From: Cylindrotheca closterium
Taxonomy: Eukaryota > Bacillariophyta > Bacillariophyceae > Bacillariales > Bacillariaceae
Assembly (NCBI GenBank): GCA_933822405.4
Contig: CAKOGP040001046.1
Location: 1 to 32,931, forward strand
Reading direction: 5' to 3'
Length of the DNA stretch: 32,931 nucleotides
The translations under genes and the position numbers were made by a program. A model generated the notes under the pieces. That model did not search any database, was not told the DNA's origin, and saw nothing but the letters and a program-made list of their open reading frames with translations. This document shows positions 16,845-24,878 of the stretch, piece by piece; positions within the stretch are counted from its first letter, which is position 1; each line of letters starts with the position of its first letter.

Positions 16845-17152
16845 TCATGGGTAAAATAAATACAATAGTGTCAAAGCGATCGTGCGAGTCGGAGAAACGG
16901 CGGCAGGGCTTCATGCGCGAATTCGGTTTGTGCACCAGCAACCAGCACAAGGCGGGTCCAGCAGTATTTCATGCCATGCCCGCTCGAAAGCAATAAAACG
17001 GCTAGTCTCACAAAATCGTTTGAAATAAAAGTTCTGGATCAACATGAAAGGGCCGCACTGGTGACACCACATTCGAATAAGTAACAACGGCATCTACGCC
17101 AACAATATCCAATACGTATTGATCAATCGATTGTTGACTGTATCCAACGAAC
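16845..17152. promoter_or_regulatory. shared divergent promoter region
   Basis: This is the intergenic region between the UCH-like gene (minus) and the GRDP-SUMO-like gene (plus). It has no clear TATA box and includes an A/T-rich stretch near the UCH side. A bidirectional promoter is inferred from the arrangement only. Confidence 0.35.
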
Positions 17153-17983
17153 ATGGGCGAGCTGAATGCGGCAACTTGTTGGTGGGACTGCGAATCAGAT
17201 CCAAAGAAAGCTGGAGCTTCAAGGCTACTACGAAGATGTCAACAAGTAATGAATTGGTCGCCAACCTTCAGCCATAGAGTTCTGATGGGGTACATGGACT
17301 TTTTGGAAATGAAGAAAGATGCGAACGACTTCGAGGGGAACCAAATTGTGCCATCTACAGTGGTTCACCAAATGTGGCGCCAACATATCCTGGACACACA
17401 CAATTACACTAAATACTGCTGTTTGTTGGTGGGCGAAAGGGTCGAATATCCAGCAGATGATAATCCGATCTCGGATAGCAAGACTAAGAACAAGCGCATT
17501 GCCAACACAAGGTCTCGATTGTGCCAACGGAAAAATTGTGAACCTGTCGAGCTTGACGAAGAAATCTGGGCATATGAACGGCCGCCCATGGTCCAGCTTC
17601 CGGTCGGCGCAAGTAGCATCAAGACAAAGGAGGCGCAATCAGCTGGCGTTACCATCTTCATTCAATGTATTGACCAATCGGAAAAGAATAGCTCCGAATT
17701 CAAAGTTATAGAATCGATGAAATTGAGTCGCATCTTTCAGGCGTATGCAAAACAAAGAGGTGTGAATAGGAATTCTTTGACATTCTTATTGCGATCTTCA
17801 TCCCAAAAGGCTGATGAAAATGATGAAGACAAAAGAATATTGCTGCACGATGAGAATGGAAAGCCTACACACCAACCATTAGATGGAACTGAGACACCTT
17901 TGAAGCTCTTCTCTGGGAATGGGACAATCAATAATGGTCGTCAACTTTGGATCGATTGTGAGCCACGGAGATGTGAATGTTGA
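17153..17983 (+). CDS. GRDP-like region fused to SUMO/Rad60-like ubiquitin-fold domain
   Basis: The protein has 276 residues and an ATG in good context (CGAACATGGG). Residues about 24-100 contain VVHQMWRQHILDTHNYTKYC. This resembles the W-x-x-H-x-L-DT-x-x-Y core of glycine-rich-domain/DUF1399-type proteins, which are widespread in diatoms. Residues about 110-160 are a basic linker. Residues about 165-271 have the pattern of a SUMO or Rad60-type domain: VTIFIQC, KVIESMKLSRIFQAYAKQRG, LTFLLR, a variable acidic loop, then PLDGTETPLKLF and a final LWIDC strand. There is no C-terminal Gly-Gly (it ends CEC), so it is not a conjugatable modifier. The domain more likely mediates binding in the SUMO pathway. 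It shares its promoter region with a UCH-like gene. The SUMO-like call is fairly secure, the GRDP-like call less so. Confidence 0.75.
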   Translation: MGELNAATCWWDCESDPKKAGASRLLRRCQQVMNWSPTFSHRVLMGYMDFLEMKKDANDFEGNQIVPSTVVHQMWRQHILDTHNYTKYCCLLVGERVEYPADDNPISDSKTKNKRIANTRSRLCQRKNCEPVELDEEIWAYERPPMVQLPVGASSIKTKEAQSAGVTIFIQCIDQSEKNSSEFKVIESMKLSRIFQAYAKQRGVNRNSLTFLLRSSSQKADENDEDKRILLHDENGKPTHQPLDGTETPLKLFSGNGTINNGRQLWIDCEPRRCEC

Positions 17984-18242
17984 AGGTGGCTCGGAGCATC
18001 GTTACTTTTGTTGTGCATTGGATCAGATAGGGCTGAAGTTCGCGCGGGGTAGATGATAGCATGTTGCTTGCACGTTCGATCTGGATACAATAGTAAGAAT
18101 CACACAGTATTTATATCAACAAGTATTATATAGCGTGTGTATAATATTCTTCGAACTTAATATCATTTTATCTTTTTTTCTATTGTGAGAGTCACAATTC
18201 AGCTTCTGCCTTGGGAATCAAATCTGCGAGCTGGTCAATTTG

Positions 18243-18572
18243 CTACAAGGGCGAGATAGCTTGGAGAAAAATAGCAGGATCGCTGTTGGAGAGCTGCCGC
18301 GTCGGTGCTTTCGGTAAAGAGTCGCCATTTGAATAGTCCTCCCGGGGTGGCGTGTGCTTTGCGAGGATTCTTGAGTGCAGTTTATTTTCTTGGTCCTTTG
18401 CAAGAGATGATACGGCCGATGCCCATCGATCACTGCATCTCACATTTCCGACCTGTCGGAGGCAACCACGAGTGTTATCACTGAAGACTATAACGCTGGA
18501 GAATCTGACGTGCCTGGCATCAGCCAAGCCATTGGTAAGGTGTAGTCTGTTTCTGGAAAAGAGGCGACACAT
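18243..18572 (-). CDS. small hypothetical protein with VRFSSVIVF motif
   Basis: The frame is 109 residues, starts at an ATG at 18572 and ends in a TAG. It carries ARHVRFSSVIVFSDN, which resembles RRSVKFDQTVEFSD in the gene at 21150 and KAVRFVDPTCRF in the gene at 19456. Such V-[KR]-F-x-x-x-V-x-F stretches are common near the start of small diatom proteins of unknown function. The first codons (CGCCTCTTTTCCAG) also read as a good splice acceptor, so the ATG may lie in an intron and this may be a terminal exon. No domain, signal peptide or membrane segment is seen. Confidence 0.4.
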   Translation of the reverse strand: MCRLFSRNRLHLTNGLADARHVRFSSVIVFSDNTRGCLRQVGNVRCSDRWASAVSSLAKDQENKLHSRILAKHTPPREDYSNGDSLPKAPTRQLSNSDPAIFLQAISPL

Positions 18573-19045
18573 TTGAAGTTGCTTGTGATTTTATGAGGCT
18601 CTTGGTCGATCAATCGACTCCGCGGTACAGCATAACGTGGAACATGAAAGATTCCGATTATTTTATCTGATCGTCACCTCCGAAGATTGAGATCGTTGTT
18701 CTTGTGGTAGCATACACATTCTTTTCATTAAGTATATGCCACTTGAACATTTGATCAGATATGTGGTCAATCGAACTTTCCTTTCTGTTTCTATCCGCTT
18801 TGAGCATGACCGCAGCATAATTATGACTGCCTATTGTACCGTGGAATGTCGGTGATATGCGTAAACTGTATTTTTTTTAAAATGTACTACAGTACTGTAT
18901 TGTAATAATCCAAAGGAACCTGATCAACCAGCGCCTACCAACACAAGAAAGGAAAGATCTTCCGACGAATTATGGTTCGTACTATAAAATATTATGTATT
19001 GTTCTTGTGGAGAAGAACCAACAAGAATTTTTTTCCAATATTCCA
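18573..19045. other. intergenic, nothing recognised
   Basis: A/T-rich sequence with a CTACAGTACTGTA palindrome near 18886 and no supportable gene. It may contain upstream exons or the promoter of the minus-strand gene ending at 18243. Confidence 0.4.
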
Positions 19046-19273
19046 ATGGCGCTTCAATGCTTCATCGATCAGATATGCCGTCAAACTTCAATTTCTGGCC
19101 GCACTCAAGAGACTGACCACCACGATGATTTTGACGAACTACAGAAGGTCTACCTGGAAATGCCAGTACAAGAGATAATTACTGATGTCAACTGCCCCAA
19201 CCCTAAATTGCTAGGTGCAGCTAGCCTCGACAGAACTACAGTAGAATATATGAAGGTAGAGAGCAATATTTAG
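19046..19273 (+). CDS. small hypothetical ORF, doubtful
   Basis: This is a 75-codon frame from the ATG in CCAATGGCG at 19046 to a TAG at 19271. The open frame extends about 13 codons upstream without another ATG, so it could also be a terminal exon. The composition looks coding-like (FDELQKVYLEMPVQEIITDV, NPKLLGAASLDRTTVEYMK) but no family is recognised. It converges on the minus-strand gene ending at 19456. Confidence 0.3.
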   Translation: MALQCFIDQICRQTSISGRTQETDHHDDFDELQKVYLEMPVQEIITDVNCPNPKLLGAASLDRTTVEYMKVESNI

Positions 19274-19455
19274 TTTAGTTTCTTAGCCTTTTTCCTCCTG
19301 AAACCTCGCCATGTTTCAAACCAATCTCGTACTTCTCAGTACACACGGACAAGACTCGCATTGCTTTGTCTACAAAACCACAAGTACCTCCCCGACGCTA
19401 CTGTGATGAGCTCGAAATGGCGATCCTGTAGCTTCTGCTGCATTTGAAGCATCTC

Positions 19456-20583
19456 CTAGTCGCCGACTTCATCTATTCTGAGGAACTGGCGAAGAAACAC
19501 ATCTCGATTTGATTCCCTTCTCTGCTTTGCTGTTGGAATGCTCGAATCTATGGACGCCTCCAGACTATCATCAGTGCTGACATCTTCCGAAATATATCGC
19601 TCTGGAATGAGTGGTGCAATCAGGTCATGCGAGTCATGCGAGATATTCCATGGATTGGATGCCAAGGAACTATCACTTCCAAAGAGAGTCCGAGCTGCAG
19701 AATATTTGCTAATTTTTCCCTTCTTCAATATTGATTCTACTGGACTTCCATCAGCCTTTGCAGTATCTCTTCGAGGGATATCTTGTAGAATGTCTTGCTC
19801 AGAAATGCTGCTCCTTCTTTCAACGCAGTAGAGGTCTGGGTCTCTGAAAGATTCTATGCACTTTTGCTGATGATGTTGTGCTGCTGGTAGTTCATCCGAT
19901 TTCATCGGTATGGAGGCGTGGGAGTCTGAAATCGAAGATCCACTATCAAAGCGACATGTCGGATCAACAAATCTAACAGCTTTCATATTCTTGGTGACGC
20001 CACGATGCACCTTAGTCTTCGATAATATATCCATCGTCTTCCATGAAAAATGTGGGCGAGAAGACTGAAAATCACAATACCGAATTCAGATACTTTCCCC
20101 GCTGTCACACATTTTATTTATTGCCGTCGGCTTTATTCTAGTACCGCTTCCTTTTTGTGATAGTTTCTCACATGAAACAGTAATGGAATTATAGTCTCGA
20201 AACGCTACCATTGCGAATTTACAAATATATTTCAAGATTGGGCCGGGACTTTCTTAGCCCCCATTCAACGTTCCAACTGCGGTGCTATGCCACCAGCAGC
20301 AGGTATACTACAAGATACTACTAAAAGGGCCTGTGTTTTGGTAAGATTGTAGAGGACTTCGCAACAGCAGCAATGCATTCTGAATGCAAGGTGAGGTCAA
20401 TACCTCTAAGTATCTGCTCTAGGAATCAAAGCTAGGGTAATTCGGCAATGAGTATTAAAAATGCATGCTTACGTTTTCAGTGCTGTTTCTGAGACTCGGT
20501 GAATGGACCTCATTGCTGTACGTGGATGATCGTAAGTTGGACTGTATCTGGAGTTTGTCCTTGCGGATGATAATGTTCTCCGC
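19456..20583 (-). CDS. hypothetical protein with KAVRF motif, two predicted exons
   Basis: The product is unrecognised. The main exon is open from 20064 to 19456; the ATG at 20034 alone gives 192 residues (MDILSKTKVHRG...). Immediately upstream, GTGATTTTCAG at 20065-20075 is a strong acceptor. An exon at 20473-20583 of 111 bases is open, follows a pyrimidine-rich CCCCTCACCTAG acceptor, and ends in GAAAAC followed by GTAAGC. Joining the two keeps the frame (phase 0) through ten codons into the ATG frame. An additional 41-base exon may lie at 20718-20758. The true start is therefore uncertain: the upstream exons may be coding or leader. The protein is Ser/Asp-rich with KNMKAVRFVDPT near its start, VESILKKGK in the middle, and an end reading FLRQFLRIDEVG. 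The RVxF-like piece could bind PP1 phosphatase, but this is speculative. Confidence 0.55.
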
Positions 20584-21149
20584 CTAGGTGAGGGGAAAGA
20601 GGGGACTGCGCTTGTCAACCTCGACGAAACAAATTCTGAATGGTGTCGCGTCAACGAACGTCTGGTAGGATCGGTAGATGGTGAAAAGGATCTTCTTCAC
20701 GTGTTGTCTGAACTTACAGTAGTTCGTTGAGATGTTCCCCGCGTCGGTCTCACTTGGCCTGAAACACGAAGAATGTGAGACTGAACTATGCACTACTGTA
20801 GCGGTGGAGAAAAATATTTACCAAATCGAAATATTATTATATACAGTATAGTATGTTTGTGCTTATTCCGTCCCATTTGCTATTGACAAGTATCACCACC
20901 ACCACTATACTGATGGACCGAGTTCACACTTCTGTTCCATACTGTAGAATGAAAAATCAAAAGAAGAAAGCATAGCACAGTGTACAATAGTAAACAGTTT
21001 TAAATTATCTTCGTGTTGCAATGTGATCAGAACCGTCTGATGCACAGGCCATACCCTCAATCAATCCTTGTGACACCAAAATCCATCTCAGCAGAAGGTG
21101 GTGATGGAGCAGGATATTCGGCGCATCGTGTCATGAAAGGCTGAAAATG
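20584..21149. other. intron, possible 5' exon and intergenic sequence
   Basis: On the minus strand, CGTGTTTCAG before 20758 and CT|GTAAGT after 20718 flank a possible 41-base exon. The rest is A/T-rich with several TACAGTA/TACTGTA palindromes (about 20716, 20796, 20842, 20942). No other gene is seen. Confidence 0.35.
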
Positions 21150-21536
21150 CTATTTGGACCTGTATGTGCTTGGAATATCCACGGTAGTCAATCCAATTGA
21201 TCGCTTACGTTGGGGACATGAGGGAGCCATGGATTTTGGTTTGGTATCGGCACCGACGGACCTCTTTCTTACAGGGCGTGCCGGTGGAGATGCCTTCCCT
21301 GCTGAAATAGGCGCTGAGGGAGCAATCTCGCCACTCCATTCCCTTCTCAAACGATGGCGTTCCCTGGCTCTTATCCTCGCAGCTTTTTCGTCTTCTTCCT
21401 CAGATACCAGCCTCCCAACTGCCTTGTCGCTGAATTCGACAGTTTGATCGAACTTTACAGATCGCCTCACTGGTTGCATTTGCGCCGATTCTTCCACAGA
21501 ATCGTTGCCGCTCCTAAGCTCTGATGACGGGGGCAT
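21150..21536 (-). CDS. small basic hypothetical protein with RRSVKF motif
   Basis: This is a 128-residue frame from the ATG at 21536 to a TAG. Residues about 24-38 read RRSVKFDQTVEFSDK, containing an RVxF-like SVKF and matching the motif layout of the gene at 18243. A charged helix follows (EEEDEKAARIRARERHRLRR), then a basic Pro/Ser/Lys-rich tail with two KRS[VI]G repeats (RKRSVG, RKRSIG). It has no signal peptide or membrane segment and could be a nuclear or regulatory protein, but no function can be assigned. A pyrimidine-rich acceptor-like TTTTCCAG lies about 40 bases upstream of the ATG, so a 5' leader intron is possible. Confidence 0.55.
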   Translation of the reverse strand: MPPSSELRSGNDSVEESAQMQPVRRSVKFDQTVEFSDKAVGRLVSEEEDEKAARIRARERHRLRREWSGEIAPSAPISAGKASPPARPVRKRSVGADTKPKSMAPSCPQRKRSIGLTTVDIPSTYRSK

Positions 21537-21901
21537 CTTGAATCAATCAATGGATGAACGATACGAGATGTGTAGCTGGAAAATATGAGAAAATGTATCA
21601 GGAAAGGTAGTAACCCAACAGTAAAAGTACCAGGTAGTCAGTTACATACCATTCATCTGGCATAATTGGGACCACTTATGCTACGCGAACCATGATGCAA
21701 TTATTGTAAATGACTGTGTTTTGCCGATTTTTTGTTTTTGCCGGGTAATTTCCAGCTTCCATAATAGTTGTTTGAGTTATGACTTTAGCTTTGTGGCGTT
21801 TGGGTTTCACCAGATATTGCAGTCTTCTTCTGATCGTGATCGCAAATGAAACTTGAAGGTACCACTGTTTGAAATGTAATAAAATTTGTTTGTGGCTGTG
21901 G
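21537..21901. other. intergenic, nothing recognised apart from tRNA flank
   Basis: A/T-rich sequence between the small gene at 21150-21536 and the tRNA. It probably includes the promoter of the minus-strand gene. No reading frame of note. Confidence 0.45.
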
Positions 21902-21985
21902 CTCTCTGTAGCTCAGTTGGCAGAGCGGTGGACTGTAGTTCTAGCATAAATCCATCGGTCACTGGTTCGATTCCGGTCGGAGAGA
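21902..21985 (+). tRNA. tRNA-Tyr (anticodon GTA) with 11-nt intron
   Basis: The acceptor stem CTCTCTG (21902-21908) pairs with CGGAGAG (21978-21984), with A as discriminator base. The D stem GCTC/GAGC, anticodon stem GTGGA/TCCAT and T stem ACTGG/CCGGT all pair. The internal promoter boxes are intact (TAGCTCAGTTGG and GGTTCGATTCC). The anticodon GTA is at 21935-21937. The 11 extra bases at 21939-21949 sit between positions 37 and 38, the normal site for nuclear tRNA introns, and eukaryotic tRNA-Tyr genes typically carry one. TTTT at 21987-21990 can end Pol III transcription. Confidence 0.96.
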
Positions 21986-22337
21986 CTTTTACTTGTCTCG
22001 ACTTTTGATTCTCTCGACTTACTTCAGTAAGCGAGTGCTTCTAATTGTACATGCCAATGCCGGGCCTATTATGCTCTTTTGCTCCTGACACGTACAGTAG
22101 CATTATGGGCATTATAATGTTGTATTTACAAATAGGTAATGAATGTCAATTGGATCCTTTATCGGGTAATAAATAAACACAGCTGCTACTACCATGATAC
22201 CACACTGGTGTACGTTAGGCACCCAAATTCAGTTCTAGGTGCTAGCCCAAAACCTTCATACGACAGTCCAATTCATTTGTGATGTTTCATGTAGCTATGA
22301 TACAAAATTAAAATTGTCTATCCCCACAAAATTGGTA
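21986..22337. other. tRNA 3' flank and intergenic sequence
   Basis: Contains the TTTT Pol III terminator directly after the tRNA and then A/T-rich sequence. No gene is seen. Confidence 0.5.
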
Positions 22338-23024
22338 TTACAACCGAACGCTGACGTCCAGTGACACACTGCGAGATGGCAGTCGAACCATCGTCCTTTG
22401 CAAGTGCAACGACGAGTCTAACGAGCATATCCCAGGCACTCGACTATTCTTTGTTGCTAAACCGTGTTGGATGACCTTTGCTGCGTGAGCAAAAAATTGT
22501 TCTCGGCTCTGAGAAGGATCCAAATACGATTCACATTTGCATGCCTTATCGTCTTCTACACCCGGCGATGTAATGTGAAATTCGGAAGGTACTCGTTTCC
22601 GCAGTGATGATACATCTGGTGTTAGTTCCACAGTGCGTTCAAACCGATTTGATTCTGAAATTAATTCGTCTTCATCATCACTAAAGCTGAGATTCAGGTC
22701 AAAATCGTCTGAAACAAACGACAAGTCGTCATCTGTCGCCTCGACGTCACACGAATGAAAGTGATGTGATATGCTGCTTTCATCAACATAATCATCTTCG
22801 TCATCCTCACAATCACTATCTAGATCTGAATCATAGTATGTTGACAAATCATCTGCTGTGGTGCGAGTAGCCCCGTCTATTGCTCCCAGCAGCGACGAAG
22901 AGGTAATACTTGCTAGCGAAGATCCTGCACTTCCAACGGATTCATCTGATGGTATGTCGTCACCAAATGCGGACTCTGATCCAATGGAGGATAGGTCATC
23001 TTCTGCATACACGATATCGAACAT
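22338..23024 (-). CDS. acidic hypothetical protein
   Basis: The product is 228 residues from the ATG at 23024 (MFDIVYAEDDLSSIG...). The frame is open a further 51 codons upstream to 23177, but that part has no ATG at its beginning and reads like non-coding sequence or another exon. The N-terminal two thirds is acidic and serine-rich (DSDCEDDEDDYVDE and similar), with no structure expected. The C-terminal third is more ordered: FERTVELTPDVSSLRKR, then ESYLDPSQSREQFFAHAAKVI. FERTVEL loosely recalls the FDQTVEF of the gene at 21150. No signal peptide or membrane segment is present. No family is recognised. Confidence 0.6.
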   Translation of the reverse strand: MFDIVYAEDDLSSIGSESAFGDDIPSDESVGSAGSSLASITSSSLLGAIDGATRTTADDLSTYYDSDLDSDCEDDEDDYVDESSISHHFHSCDVEATDDDLSFVSDDFDLNLSFSDDEDELISESNRFERTVELTPDVSSLRKRVPSEFHITSPGVEDDKACKCESYLDPSQSREQFFAHAAKVIQHGLATKNSRVPGICSLDSSLHLQRTMVRLPSRSVSLDVSVRL

Positions 23025-23543
23025 AGCTATCGATAGTTTATATGGGTGGTTTGCTGTTACAGTCTGTGTGTACCGTTTCCGAGAATTTGAAGTGGGAGTT
23101 CCAATGCAGTGTTTTTCGCAACTGTGAAAAAGTGAATCGGCGGAGAATAAGACTACGAAGGAAGCAAATTTGTCCACATCCTTCCACTATTATGCCTTAT
23201 TTAACTCAGACACAACGGTCATTAACTATTTCGATCCTGTGCGGTCTTGGGCATATATATTGCAGACAGTTGAACATATATATGGACCAAGATACCCGGT
23301 AAGTCACGGGCAGAAAACTACCAGGCAATGCGAAACGCATTCGCGCTCATGCACACAAATGACGGACAAAATTCAAATAGATTTTAGTGTTGGGTTGAGG
23401 CTTCGATCACCTGGACTGATTTGAGTCGCTTCAGTCGCCACTGTCGTACGTCCTTCCCACACTTCATTGAGGCTATATTGACACTATGAAGATTTGCCTG
23501 TCAATATTATAGTATCCATAGACCTCATCACTCATCGGTAACC

Positions 23544-24761
23544 ATGAGAAAATCGCAGCCTTTCGTCGCCATCCTTGCAATTTTGTCGACACAGTCTTCA
23601 GCCTTTTCCCCCGGACCAAGGTCGTTGGCCTGTTCTCGTGCCTCTGCTGCCAAATCTTGCTTGCATGCTGCTGAACCTCAAGGTGGTGGTGGTCTTCCTG
23701 AAATACCATTTGTCACAAAGACAATCGGTAAGTTTCGCCTTGTTGGGTCTTCATGTTGACATATTTTCATGCTATCGAATCTTACAAACTCTGTCTGATC
23801 CCAAGATTCTGACAGATCAAATGACTTGATGATTGGAGAAGATGCTGGAACCTTCAATATCAACAACGAAGAATGGGGAAAACTAGGAGAACTAGGATGG
23901 TTTACATTTTCAGCAGCCGTGGGAACTATCATGACAGCTGTAATCGTCCTATGGGTGTATCATCCGACGGGATACTCGGATGATTTCATCTACGCTTTGG
24001 AGAATATCGCTGGAGGCAACCCACATATTGTTACACTCATCTTTGGTATTTTCTTTCCACTCGTCCACTCTGGTTTGGCATCTTTGCGTCCCTTTGGAGA
24101 AAAGATTGTTGGTGCCCGGATGTGGAGGGTCATTTTTGCATTTCCATCTTTATGCCTTGCCTACAGTTGGATCGCCTACTTTATCGCCCACGCTCATGAC
24201 GGAATCGAATATTATGATTTGAGCCACAATCCAACGGCTCATGCCATAGCGTGGACCATCAATTTCTTGAGCTTCTTCTTTCTTTATCCATCGGTTTTTA
24301 ATCTCAAGGAGGTTGCTGCAGTAGAGAAGCCAACGCTTCACCTATGGGAGACTGGGATGATCCGAATCACACGACACCCACAATTTGTCGGACAAAGCAT
24401 GTGGAGTGCTGCCCATTTGGCAATGGTAGGAACATCTTTTACAGCCTTGACAATGGCACTCCTAGTGGGACATCACACTTTTGCCTGCTGGAATGGAGAC
24501 CGACGATACTACGCAGAACACGGCGAGAATTTCTTGAAAGTCAAGGAGCGAACATCAATCATTCCATTCCAAGCCATCATTGAAGGCCGCCAAGTCTTGC
24601 CAGACGACTATTACAAGGAGCTCGTGCGAGGGCCCTATCTCGTTATTGCAATTGGTACTTTAGGCGCTTACTTTGCTCATCCGTACATGCAGGCAGGCGC
24701 AGCTCTTGCCAAGAATGCTGGGCTTTATCCAGGAGGCATCCTTGATGGCTTGTTTTCATAG
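23544..24761 (+). CDS. Z-ISO: 15-cis-zeta-carotene isomerase, plastid (NnrU family)
   Basis: In carotenoid synthesis this heme-dependent plastid membrane enzyme isomerises the 15-cis bond of 9,15,9'-tri-cis-zeta-carotene before zeta-carotene desaturase acts. Exon 1 is 23544-23727 and exon 2 is 23806-24761. The 78-base GT-AG intron (GTAAGT...CCAAG) restores the frame, while the later AG at 23815 would hit a stop. The 379-residue product starts with a signal peptide and SSAFSPGP, the diatom plastid-import cleavage motif (cut before Phe21). The NnrU domain follows with several membrane helices and [16 protein letters not shown], whose counterpart GETGM(I/L)R(V/I)TRHPQ is diagnostic of [17 protein letters not shown] contains further conserved histidines. 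It converges on the coiled-coil gene with 117 bases between stops. Confidence 0.93.
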
Positions 24762-24878
24762 ACAAATACATAGGATACGATATCTGGGAGTCTAATGATG
24801 TTGCCTAGTCATATATCGCAAAATTGTTTGTTGATGTGTTTTCACCCGTGAAGAAGAATCAATCCATGTATTCGATAT

